The notes: generated by a model not told the origin, from the letters alone. Numbered from the stretch's first letter, positions 1 to 6,485 are shown. The stretch is 7,543 bases of DNA from an uncultured Acidimicrobiales bacterium (GCA_937942965.1 CALDGN010000145.1:1-7543); one strand, 5' to 3'. Numbers and translations: made by a program.

Positions 1-388
1 CCTCGCGAGTCAGCACGTCGGCCTCGCTCAGCAGTCCTGTTGAGGACTGGCGGATGTCGCCGGACAGCGAATCGTTGGGGCTACGAAAGCCCGAGGCTCG
101 ACCGAGCAGGACGCCGGCGAGCACCGCGACAATCAGGACGCCAGCAATCGTGAGGATGCGTTGGTTGCGGTTGAGCTTGGTGTCGACCGCTGCGTAGGCA
201 GCCCGGTTCTCGTCGAGGGCGCGAGTGACCTCGGCCAGGCGACGGGTGTAGTCGTCGCTCAGTTGCGCATGGTCGTGTGCATCGAGATCGGCGGCGTCGC
301 GTTCGGCATCGAGGTCGTCGAGCGAGCGCAGCAGGAACGTCTGCTCTCGTTCCAGCTCGGCGACGGCATCGGGGTCGAGCGCGCTCAT
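1..388 (-). CDS. CcmI-like cytochrome c biogenesis protein, N-terminal part (runs off left edge)
   Basis: Only the first 129 codons are present; the 3' end lies outside the window. The ATG at 388 overlaps the ccmH stop as ATGA, so it is coupled to ccmH. Residues 1-77 are charged and probably cytoplasmic. They contain the ELEREQTFLLRSLDDLDAER stretch, followed by an LDAHDHAQLSDDYTRRLAEV segment. This resembles the cytoplasmic coiled-coil loop of CcmI ('LxELExDxxxGxLdexdYexLrxELerRlLeD'). Residues about 79-96 form one hydrophobic membrane helix, then a polar, probably extracytoplasmic part begins. In known CcmI a TPR domain following the helix binds the apocytochrome C-terminus, but that part is not visible here. 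Unlike proteobacterial CcmI, no membrane helix precedes the coiled coil. Assignment rests on position after ccmH and on this loop; a generic TPR protein is the alternative. Confidence 0.7.
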   Translation of the reverse strand, partial: MSALDPDAVAELEREQTFLLRSLDDLDAERDAADLDAHDHAQLSDDYTRRLAEVTRALDENRAAYAAVDTKLNRNQRILTIAGVLIVAVLAGVLLGRASGFRSPNDSLSGDIRQSSTGLLSEADVLTRE

Positions 389-888
389 GTCTGTTCTCGC
401 TCAGCTCTCAGCTGGGCGACAAGGGCACGGTCTTCGTCGGTCGCTTCGGCGATCTCGGCGGCTTCGGCACGCCAGCGTTGGAACGCCAGCGACACGGCTG
501 CGAGCGCCATACCGGCGGCAACGACCGGCACGATCCAGACCAGGCCGGTGAACCCAGTTGCGTCGGGCGTGAGCACGACCGAACGCCCAAAGCGCTCGAT
601 GTAGACCTGGCGAATCTCGTCATCGGACTCGCCCGCCGCAACTCGCGTGCGGATGTCCGCTCGAATCTCGCGGGCGATCGTGACGTTGGACTCGGCGACC
701 GATTGGCCTCGGCACTGCGGACATCGAATCGTCGCCGCGAGCTCAGATACTCGTTCGCCGTCAGACTGCGGGCCTTGGTCACCCGTCGCTGCGATGACCA
801 ACACGGCAACCGCCACGATCGCCATCAATACCCAAGAGAGCCAGCGCCACTGCGCGCCGAACGACCCTTGTTCTCGAGCAGCTGCCAT
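385..888 (-). CDS. ccmH: Cytochrome c maturation thiol-reductase CcmH
   Basis: A 167-residue membrane protein that helps keep the CXXCH cysteines of apocytochrome c reduced before heme attachment. Residues about 16-36 form an N-terminal membrane anchor. The extracytoplasmic domain carries the family signature IRCPQCRGQSVAESN with the redox pair Cys56 and Cys59, followed by the usual EIR...I..RFG helices (IYIERFG-like, residues 92-101). A second membrane helix covers about 115-136, and a charged, probably cytoplasmic tail ends the protein. A longer frame opens at a TTG at 909. The ATG at 888 is preferred because GGGAGAAGG sits 5 bases upstream, and because it follows the ccmG stop by one base. 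The stop overlaps the ATG of the CcmI-like gene. The family call is secure from the CXXC context. Confidence 0.93.
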   Translation of the reverse strand: MAAAREQGSFGAQWRWLSWVLMAIVAVAVLVIAATGDQGPQSDGERVSELAATIRCPQCRGQSVAESNVTIAREIRADIRTRVAAGESDDEIRQVYIERFGRSVVLTPDATGFTGLVWIVPVVAAGMALAAVSLAFQRWRAEAAEIAEATDEDRALVAQLRAEREQT

Positions 889-889
889 C

Positions 890-1438
890 TCAGCCTTCTC
901 CCGATGCAAGCGCGATCACCCGGTCGAGCTCATCGGCGGTGACACCGTTCGCTCCGACCCACTTCTGCACGACCCGACCGCTTGGCGCAACCAGCAACGT
1001 CTCGGGCACGGCCGTGACGCCGTAATCGATGGCGATGCGACCGACGGCGTCTCGGTCGACCAGGGCTGGCCAATCGCCACCGAGTTCGAGGAAGAAGTCG
1101 CGTGCGTCCTCTTCGGTGTCGCCGAACATCACGGCGACGAGTTGCACGCCGTCGTCTTGATGTCGCTCAGTGAATTCGACGAGTTCGGGATGCTCGACTC
1201 GACACCCCACGCACCACGACGCGAAGAAGTTCACGACGACCCAATCGCCGCGTTCAGCGTGCAGCTCATAGTCGTCGCCGCTCAGCGTGGTGCCCGAGAT
1301 GTTCGGCGCGACGTTGCCCACGATCTCGAAGTTGACCGACGTGCCGACCTGGGTGTCGCTCGACGCCAGCAGCACGATGAACAGCGTCAGTACGACGCCA
1401 ACCACCACAGCTGCGATCAGCGCGCCTCGGTTCCTCAT
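890..1438 (-). CDS. ccmG: Membrane-anchored thioredoxin-like protein CcmG (DsbE)
   Basis: A 182-residue thiol-disulfide oxidoreductase that passes reducing equivalents to CcmH and the apocytochrome c thiols outside the membrane. Residues about 7-25 form an uncleaved-looking membrane anchor. A thioredoxin fold follows, with the active site FFASWCVGCRVEHPEL (Cys76 and Cys79). The cis-proline loop is YGVTAVPETLLV (Pro145, Glu146); its PET is typical of CcmG rather than of general thioredoxins. Length matches the family. The frame is open back to 1642, but that extension is antisense-like, arginine-rich and overlaps ccmF. The ATG at 1438 has GAGGG (1444-1448) 5 bases upstream and begins directly before the anchor. 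It lies 25 bases after the ccmF stop and one base before ccmH. Electrons probably come from a CcdA/DsbD-type protein, not seen here. Confidence 0.93.
   Translation of the reverse strand: MRNRGALIAAVVVGVVLTLFIVLLASSDTQVGTSVNFEIVGNVAPNISGTTLSGDDYELHAERGDWVVVNFFASWCVGCRVEHPELVEFTERHQDDGVQLVAVMFGDTEEDARDFFLELGGDWPALVDRDAVGRIAIDYGVTAVPETLLVAPSGRVVQKWVGANGVTADELDRVIALASGEG
894..902 (-). promoter_or_regulatory. Ribosome binding site of ccmH
   Basis: GGGAGAAGG lies 5 bases before the ATG at 888 and inside the end of ccmG. It decides the start: the TTG at 909 would place this site inside the coding region. Confidence 0.7.
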
Positions 1439-1463
1439 CAGATCCCTCGCATCCGCGTCGCTG

Positions 1464-3467
1464 CTAAGCCGACTCGGCCGCGCCGACCGGAGTCGGCTCA
1501 TCTGTCGGGAGGGCGCCGCCCGTTGCCGAGCCACCAGGAGCAACCGACACGGGATCGATCGGCCGGCGATGGATCCGGTGCGGGAACGCGCTGAACACCG
1601 TGCCGACGGCGATGAGAATGCCACCGATCCAGAGCCAGGCAATCAACGGTTGTGTGGTCACTCGGATCACCACGGCATCGCCGTTGTCGTCGGGCAACGC
1701 AATGAGCGCGATCTGGATGTCGCGGGTGAAGCCGCCAAGCGTGTCAGGCGTACCGATCGTCGTGCCGATCGCGAACTGGTTGATCGCTGGCCGCAGTACT
1801 TGCCCGTCGACGGTGACAAGCGCTGCCGTGACCCGCTTCTCGGAGCGGTCTTCGATCTCGATGCCGTCGTAGCGGAACGTCGAATCGGCGAACTCGATCG
1901 TCTCGCCTTGCTCGATCGTGAACTCGCTCTGGCGGAGATAGCTGTTGCTGGCAGCGAAGGCGACGGCAACTAGGATCACGCCGAGGTGGACGATCATGCC
2001 GCCGTTCGTGCGTCCAACAAGGCCGCGCCAGCCGTTGCGGCGAGTTGCGAGCACGATCTGTCGGAGTGCGGCGCCACCAGCAAAGCCAGCGAGTCCGAAG
2101 GCGAGCAGCGCAGTGAAGCCGCGGCCGCCAAGGGCGAGCGCGAGCACCATCGACCCGACGCCGATCCACGCCGGCCATTCGAGCCGGGTGCGGAGCAGTT
2201 CGCCGCTGGCTTTGCGCCATGGCAGCACGGGAGCGATCGCCATGAGGAAGAGCATGACCATGCCCACCGGCATCGTCATCCGTTCGAAGTAGGGCACACC
2301 GACGCTGATGCGTTCGTCGCGGAGCGCTTCGACGATCAGTGGGAACACCGTGCCGAGCAGGATCACGAACGCGAAGATCGCGAACAACACGTTGTTAGCG
2401 AGGAACGACCCCTCGCGACTCAGCGGCGAATCGATACGACCTGGTGCTCGCAGTCGGTCACCTCGCCAGCCGATCAGTCCGATCGACACCACCGAGACGA
2501 CGCCAAAGAACGCCAAGAACATCGGACCAATCGAGCCCTCGCTGAACGCGTGGACCGACTCGAGCACACCCGAGCGGGTAATGAACGTGCCGAGGATCGT
2601 CAACGAGAATGTGGCGCACAGCAGCGACAGGTTCCAGACGCGCAGCATGCCTCGGCGCTCTTGAATCATCACCGAGTGCAGATAGGCCGTGCCGGTGAGC
2701 CACGGCAAGAAGCTCACGTTCTCGACCGGGTCCCATCCCCAGTAGCCGCCCCAACCAAGCACGTCGTAGCTCCACCATGCGCCGAGCACGATGCCGAGGC
2801 TCAGGAAGCCCCAGGCGAACAAGGTCCAGCGGCGAGTCTCGACCAGCCAGCCTTCGCCGACGCGTCCGGTGATGAGCGCTGCGAGTGCGAACGCGAACGG
2901 AACGGTGAAGCCGACGTAGCCGAGGTAGAGCATCGGCGGATGCACGGCCATGAGCGGGTTGTTCTGGAGGAGCGGGTTCGGGCCGGGACCGTCGACGAAT
3001 CCCTCGGGGATGATGACGCGGGTGAACGGGTCGCCGGGTCCGATCATCAGACCGAAGAAGAAGACACAGACCGCCAGCATCACGACGATGGCCCACGCCA
3101 CCAGCGGGTCAGCCAGACGTGTGCGGAACTTGGTGAGCACGACGCCGAGGTAGCCGGCGAGCACAAGGCCCCAGAGCACGAGCGTGCCTTCGAGTGCGGC
3201 CCAGGCGGTGGCGAAGTTGTAGAGCGGCGGGGTGCGGTGGCTGCCGTTCTCGAACACGAACCGCATGCTGAAGTCGCGTGTGATCAGGGCGCGTTCAAGG
3301 GCCACGAAGCTGAGCACTGCGCCGAAGACGACGAGCCACGCAACCTTGGCTCCCGTGCGAAGCAGTCGCTCGTCGCCCGAGCGTTGGGCGACGATGATCG
3401 TGATCGCTCCGACGATCGAGGCGGTGAGGGCGATGACGACGCCGGCGTCTCCGAGCGCAACGTTCAT
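1464..3467 (-). CDS. ccmF: Cytochrome c heme lyase subunit CcmF
   Basis: A 667-residue polytopic protein (E. coli CcmF is about 650) that transfers heme from holo-CcmE to the CXXCH of apocytochrome c. The tryptophan-rich WWD domain, WGGYWGWDPVENVSFLPW, lies at about 239-256. All four functional histidines of the E. coli protein have counterparts. His176 (HPPMLYLGYVG) and His306 (ESVHAFSE) flank the WWD domain as external heme ligands. His264 (AYLHSVM) and His494 (GGMIVHLG) match the membrane heme b ligands. A large extracytoplasmic domain covers roughly 512-607, before a last helix (about 607-625) and a short Pro/Gly/Thr-rich cytoplasmic tail. A longer frame starts at a TTG at 3488. The ATG at 3467, with GGGGG 5 bases upstream and the usual MNVALGDAGVV beginning, is a better start. 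It is 43 bases after ccmE. Confidence 0.96.
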   Translation of the reverse strand: MNVALGDAGVVIALTASIVGAITIIVAQRSGDERLLRTGAKVAWLVVFGAVLSFVALERALITRDFSMRFVFENGSHRTPPLYNFATAWAALEGTLVLWGLVLAGYLGVVLTKFRTRLADPLVAWAIVVMLAVCVFFFGLMIGPGDPFTRVIIPEGFVDGPGPNPLLQNNPLMAVHPPMLYLGYVGFTVPFAFALAALITGRVGEGWLVETRRWTLFAWGFLSLGIVLGAWWSYDVLGWGGYWGWDPVENVSFLPWLTGTAYLHSVMIQERRGMLRVWNLSLLCATFSLTILGTFITRSGVLESVHAFSEGSIGPMFLAFFGVVSVVSIGLIGWRGDRLRAPGRIDSPLSREGSFLANNVLFAIFAFVILLGTVFPLIVEALRDERISVGVPYFERMTMPVGMVMLFLMAIAPVLPWRKASGELLRTRLEWPAWIGVGSMVLALALGGRGFTALLAFGLAGFAGGAALRQIVLATRRNGWRGLVGRTNGGMIVHLGVILVAVAFAASNSYLRQSEFTIEQGETIEFADSTFRYDGIEIEDRSEKRVTAALVTVDGQVLRPAINQFAIGTTIGTPDTLGGFTRDIQIALIALPDDNGDAVVIRVTTQPLIAWLWIGGILIAVGTVFSAFPHRIHRRPIDPVSVAPGGSATGGALPTDEPTPVGAAESA

Positions 3468-3510
3468 GGGCGCCCCCGCATGGGCCAATCAGCGGTCACG
3501 AGACAGGTGC

Positions 3511-4059
3511 TCACGGTGACGTCGTTTGTCCTCCGGTTTCGGCCTCGTTCAGCCGTGCACGGTTGTCGTTGCGATATTCGTTGTCGTGTTTGACGACCAT
3601 GTCGTTGCTGGCGAAGTGCCAGCCATCGTTGGCCCCGCCCTCGATGGCGTCGACGCCATCGGGCAGGCCGGCGCTCCAGGTGCCTTCGAGCACCACAGGC
3701 ACGCCGGGTTGGAACAGCTCGGCCGGTGACCCGGTGTGCACGACATCGACGATGGCGCCCTCGAACTGGATCGGGAACACGACGCCGACGTCGGTGCGAC
3801 CGTTTCGGGTGACTTCGGTCTCGACCGGCTCGCCGAATGGGGTGCCTTGGACGCGGAACCGCTGGTCAACGAGTTCGGTGCGTCGTTCGATCGCTTCGTC
3901 GGCGTTGTAGAAGAACAGTGCGGCGTCGCCGAGCGTGCGGACAAGCAAGAAGCCGATGCCAGCGATGACGGCAACGAGCAGCAGCGTTGGCAGCAGTTTG
4001 CGTCGTGGCCGTTCAAGCGCCGGTTCGAGGTCCCGTGGTGTGAGGTCGAGATCGCTCAT
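3511..4059 (-). CDS. ccmE: Periplasm-side heme chaperone CcmE
   Basis: A 182-residue heme chaperone that binds heme covalently and hands it to CcmF. A short cytoplasmic N-terminus with a basic patch (RPRRK) is followed by a membrane anchor at about 22-40, then a beta-barrel (OB-fold) domain. In this domain FRVQGTP and LEGTW match the conserved RVGG-like and VEG strands of the family. The heme-attachment motif is VKHDNEY, with His158 as the covalent ligand and Tyr162 as the axial ligand. This is the HxxxY class, not the CxxxY class of the System I* variant. The tail after Tyr162 is polar and disordered-looking, as usual. The ATG at 4059 overlaps the ccmD stop as ATGA and has GGAGGG (4068-4073) 8 bases upstream. 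Confidence 0.95.
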   Translation of the reverse strand: MSDLDLTPRDLEPALERPRRKLLPTLLLVAVIAGIGFLLVRTLGDAALFFYNADEAIERRTELVDQRFRVQGTPFGEPVETEVTRNGRTDVGVVFPIQFEGAIVDVVHTGSPAELFQPGVPVVLEGTWSAGLPDGVDAIEGGANDGWHFASNDMVVKHDNEYRNDNRARLNEAETGGQTTSP

Positions 4060-4229
4060 CGGTTCGGCCCTCCGGCGTCGACGCGCTCGGGGGTCGTCAT
4101 CCAGCGTTGGCGATCAGAGGGAACCCGAGCGCTGAGCTCGCGACCCCGGCGAGCGAGCGAGAACGCGTAGATGGCCATCGCTCCGAGCACGATGCCCCAG
4201 CCTGCGATCAAGTAGCCAAGGTGCGTCAT
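4056..4229 (-). CDS. ccmD: Small heme exporter protein CcmD
   Basis: A 57-codon gene that fills the space between ccmC and ccmE exactly; its ATG overlaps the ccmC stop (ATGA) and its stop overlaps the ccmE ATG (ATGA). The protein starts MTHLGYLIAGWGIVLGAMAI and has one membrane helix at about 5-25. A positively charged stretch (LARRGREL) follows and then a short polar tail. This is the standard build of CcmD, which helps CcmABC release holo-CcmE from CcmC. CcmD proteins are poorly conserved in sequence, so the call rests on size, topology, position and the very strong ribosome binding site. An unrelated small membrane protein at this position is unlikely. Confidence 0.87.
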   Translation of the reverse strand: MTHLGYLIAGWGIVLGAMAIYAFSLARRGRELSARVPSDRQRWMTTPERVDAGGPNR

Positions 4230-5053
4230 GCCGAGCCTCCTTCGATTGGTTCGCTGACGCCTGGGTGGGCGACGGCGTCGTCGATGTCGGCTTCCATTTG
4301 GGCCCGACGTTCGGCCATGGCGGCTTGGAGCCCAACGGTGTCAGCCTGCAGTTCGAGCCAGCCGATGCGGAAGCGGTGAATCAGCATCCAGGCGAAGACC
4401 ATGGCGAAGACCACGAAGCCCATTGCCAGGGTGAAGAGCGTGAGGTCCTCGAGCTTGCCGTCAGAGAGGCTCGATTGCTGGTGCAGTGTGCGGCTCGCCC
4501 ACCATTCGACAGAGCGGTTGACGATCGGCACGTTGATGACACCGACGAGGGCGATGATTGCACTGCGGCGGGCTCGGACATCGGCCGAGGGCACGACCCG
4601 CCGGTAGGCGAGGTAGCCGACATAGACCAGGAACAGCATGAGTGCGGTCATGAGCCGGACATCGCCCCATTCCCACCAGGTGTTCCACGTTGGGCGGCCC
4701 CAAATGACGCCCGTGGCGAGCATCAGGCCGGTGAATAGCAGCCCGATCTCGGCGCCTGCGACGGCAACGATGTCCCACCACATGGACTTCTTCCACAGCA
4801 CCATCACGCTCGCGATGGCGGTGATGACGAAGCCCGTGTAGCCGGCGATCGCCGAGGGGACGTGGATATAGATCATCCGCACGACGTCTTGTTGCACAAG
4901 GTCGGCTTCGGTCAACGCGAACGCGAAGACCATCAAGACGGCGACGCCGACAAGGCAGGCCAGGCCAAGCAGTCGGGTCGTGCGAGAGCCGGTTCCTGAA
5001 CCGGGTTCGACGACCTTGACGGGTTTTTCTGGTGGTGCAGTAGTGGTGGCCAT
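4226..5053 (-). CDS. ccmC: Heme-handling membrane protein CcmC
   Basis: A 275-residue protein with about six membrane helices that loads heme onto CcmE. A WWD domain of the form WGRPTWNTWWEWGDVRLMTA lies at about 118-137. It is flanked by the two expected external heme-ligand histidines, His64 (YIHVPSA) and His191 (RTLHQQ). Compared with E. coli (WWVWDARL), one extra Gly sits between Trp and Asp (WWEWGDVRL). The N-terminus has a roughly 25-residue Thr/Pro-rich cytoplasmic extension, and the C-terminus a cytoplasmic helical tail (about 230-262). A longer frame reaches 5143, but that part is arginine-rich and lies over ccmB. The ATG at 5053 follows GAGG by 7 bases and shares one base with the ccmB stop (TGATG). 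The stop overlaps ccmD. Confidence 0.95.
   Translation of the reverse strand: MATTTAPPEKPVKVVEPGSGTGSRTTRLLGLACLVGVAVLMVFAFALTEADLVQQDVVRMIYIHVPSAIAGYTGFVITAIASVMVLWKKSMWWDIVAVAGAEIGLLFTGLMLATGVIWGRPTWNTWWEWGDVRLMTALMLFLVYVGYLAYRRVVPSADVRARRSAIIALVGVINVPIVNRSVEWWASRTLHQQSSLSDGKLEDLTLFTLAMGFVVFAMVFAWMLIHRFRIGWLELQADTVGLQAAMAERRAQMEADIDDAVAHPGVSEPIEGGSA
4236..4242 (-). promoter_or_regulatory. Ribosome binding site of ccmD
   Basis: A consensus AAGGAGG lies 6 bases before the ATG at 4229, within the last codons of ccmC. It is the strongest Shine-Dalgarno sequence in the cluster and supports ccmD as a translated gene. Confidence 0.8.
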
Positions 5054-5718
5054 CAGGCGTCCTCGAGAACGACGGCGTATGCGACGCCGCCGACGATTGC
5101 GTACAAAAGTGCGAAACAGGCGAGCAGAGAGCACCAGGCCCACCCGTTTACTGCGGCAGTGCTCAAGCCGTCATCGAACGCCCGGGTCGCAGCAACGAGC
5201 ACCGGGGCGAGGATCGGCAGTAACAGCATCGGCAGGATTGTGTCGCGGACACCCATACCAACGGCCAGCACGCCATAAAGGCTACCGGCCGTGGCGATCG
5301 CCATGGTCGCGGCCAAGGCTGCTGTGACAACCAGCACGGGGTCTTCGAAGCTCGATCGGTACAGCACGACGACGCCGAGCAACATCACGGCCTCGATCGC
5401 AAGCAGCTGTGCGGCGACAGCGAGCGCTTTGCCGGCGAAAATCTTCCACCCGGCTGTGCCCGAGAGCCGCAGCGCCTCGAAGGCGGACGATGCGGTCTCG
5501 ATCGACACGGATCGTTGGATCGTCAAGATCGCGACGAAGAGCACGGTGACCCAGAACAGTCCCGGGGTGAACGACCGCAGCGTCCCCCGGTCTGCGTCGA
5601 GGGCGAGCCCGAACAGCACGAGAACGATCACTGCGAATGGCAGCACCTGGCTGGCGACGACCTTGGACCGCATCTCGATACGCAGGTCTTTGCCAGCAAC
5701 CGCCCACACTTCACGCAT
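5053..5718 (-). CDS. ccmB: Heme exporter membrane subunit CcmB
   Basis: A 221-residue integral membrane protein, the permease-like partner of the ATPase CcmA (E. coli CcmB is about 220). About six hydrophobic helices are visible. The N-terminus MREVWAVAGKDLRIEMRSK is the usual amphipathic cytoplasmic start of CcmB. Family-like segments include LRSFTPGLFWVTVLF (about 48-61) and the LLLPILAPVLVAA region (about 165-177). CcmAB uses ATP to drive release of holo-CcmE from CcmC, rather than exporting heme itself. A longer frame reaches 5754; the ATG at 5718 gives the family start and length. It is preceded by GGGGG at 7 bases and overlaps the end of ccmA by 8 bases. Confidence 0.94.
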   Translation of the reverse strand: MREVWAVAGKDLRIEMRSKVVASQVLPFAVIVLVLFGLALDADRGTLRSFTPGLFWVTVLFVAILTIQRSVSIETASSAFEALRLSGTAGWKIFAGKALAVAAQLLAIEAVMLLGVVVLYRSSFEDPVLVVTAALAATMAIATAGSLYGVLAVGMGVRDTILPMLLLPILAPVLVAATRAFDDGLSTAAVNGWAWCSLLACFALLYAIVGGVAYAVVLEDA

Positions 5719-6385
5719 TGGCGACCCCCGAGCCCGAGTTGACGACTTCGGCACGGTGTACGACCCCGCCGGCCACGGTCAGCACGTGAGTTGCTAACGG
5801 TCGCACCCGGTCGAGCTCATGCGAGGCGACGATCACGGTCGCACCGGCTCGGATCGCGTCGCTGACCAGATCGTCGACGATGGTGCGGCCGGCTTGGTCG
5901 AGTCCGGCGTGTGGTTCGTCGAGCAGCCACAGCCGCGGCCGTCGGACCGCCACGGCGGCGAGTGCAGCGCGGCGTCGTTGTCCCGTCGACAGGCTGCGAA
6001 CGGACTGGTCGGCCACCGAGGTCATCCCGACGCGTTCAAGCGCGGCATCAACCGAGTCGGTTTCGTGTCGTCCGAGCGCCGCCCAGAACGTCAGGTTCTC
6101 AAGAATGCTGAGGTCTTCGTACAGCATCGCGTCGGGCGAGAGCATGCCGACCGAGGCCCGCACCTGGCGGCGCTGCGTGGCTACGTCGAACCCGAGCACG
6201 CGGGCCGAACCTGAGTCCAGGGTGGCCAGTCCGGCCAGCAGCCGAAGCAGCGTTGTCTTGCCCGCACCATTGGGCCCTTGCACCAAGCTGACCGATCCGG
6301 TCGGCAGCGTGAGATCAAGTTCGGCAAGCGCGGGGAAGCGATCGAGAAGTACAACGGCTCGATCTACTTCGACTGCGATGTCCAT
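5711..6385 (-). CDS. ccmA: ABC transporter ATPase CcmA
   Basis: A 224-residue ABC ATPase that powers release of heme-loaded CcmE. Walker A is GPNGAGKT (37-44), the ABC signature is LSTGQRRR (132-139), Walker B is LWLLDEP (152-158), and the switch histidine is His189 (ASHE). The RRR after the signature is typical of CcmA. The Q-loop position (around 83-85, SPD in place of a Gln) lacks glutamine. Length agrees with CcmA (about 205-230). The frame is open upstream to 6640, but the extension is arginine-rich, overlaps the sortase start and has no ABC similarity. The ATG at 6385 gives the normal family start. No clear Shine-Dalgarno sequence precedes it, unlike most genes downstream. It is the first gene of the leftward operon and overlaps ccmB by 8 bases. 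Confidence 0.93.
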   Translation of the reverse strand: MDIAVEVDRAVVLLDRFPALAELDLTLPTGSVSLVQGPNGAGKTTLLRLLAGLATLDSGSARVLGFDVATQRRQVRASVGMLSPDAMLYEDLSILENLTFWAALGRHETDSVDAALERVGMTSVADQSVRSLSTGQRRRAALAAVAVRRPRLWLLDEPHAGLDQAGRTIVDDLVSDAIRAGATVIVASHELDRVRPLATHVLTVAGGVVHRAEVVNSGSGVANA

Positions 6386-6409
6386 CAGGGGCTGATCCGA
6401 TCGGGGCCA

Positions 6410-6452
6410 GGTACGCCTCTGCGCGTGGCGAGTTCTCCGAGCGCCACGTACC
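6410..6452. repeat. Nested inverted repeat in the ccmA leader
   Basis: CGTGGCG (6424-6430) pairs with CGCCACG (6442-6448) around an 11-base loop. Outside it, GGTACG (6410-6415) matches CGTACC (6447-6452). The two pairings share bases 6447-6448, so they either stack with a shortened outer stem or compete. There is no T-run, so it is not a standard intrinsic terminator. It could be an RNA hairpin at the 5' end of the ccm transcript or a protein-binding site; function is unknown. Confidence 0.45.
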
Positions 6453-6458
6453 CCTCCG

Positions 6459-6485
6459 ATGCTAGGTCTCAGGGCCCGGATTGAA
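6459..6485 (-). promoter_or_regulatory. Candidate promoter of the ccm operon
   Basis: Reading leftward, TAGCAT (6464-6459) fits a TANNNT -10 element. A weak -35-like TTCAAT (6485-6480) lies 15 bases upstream, shorter than the usual 16-18. The start of transcription would fall near 6452 and give a leader of about 67 bases before ccmA. This is a guess from motif and position only. Confidence 0.25.

Noticed and set aside
647..1594. A 315-codon open frame on the plus strand
   Set aside because: It is antisense to ccmH, ccmG and the end of ccmF, crosses their boundaries, and shows no recognisable domain.
1439..1642. An N-terminal extension of ccmG by 68 residues
   Set aside because: It overlaps the ccmF 3' end out of frame, and the ATG at 1438 has a ribosome binding site and leads directly into the membrane anchor.
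1986..3593. A 535-codon open frame on the plus strand
   Set aside because: It lies fully opposite ccmF, whose motifs and histidines are unambiguous. Its product is rich in Glu, Arg, His and Gln with no hydrophobic core or motif, typical of the antisense frame of a high-GC gene.
6397..6404. CCGATCGG as a specific operator
   Set aside because: A perfect 8-base palindrome of this composition is expected by chance in GC-rich DNA. It is kept only as part of the leader observation.
6424..6448. The hairpin as a rho-independent terminator
   Set aside because: Neither strand has a T-run after the stem, and its position upstream of ccmA between divergent genes does not call for a terminator.
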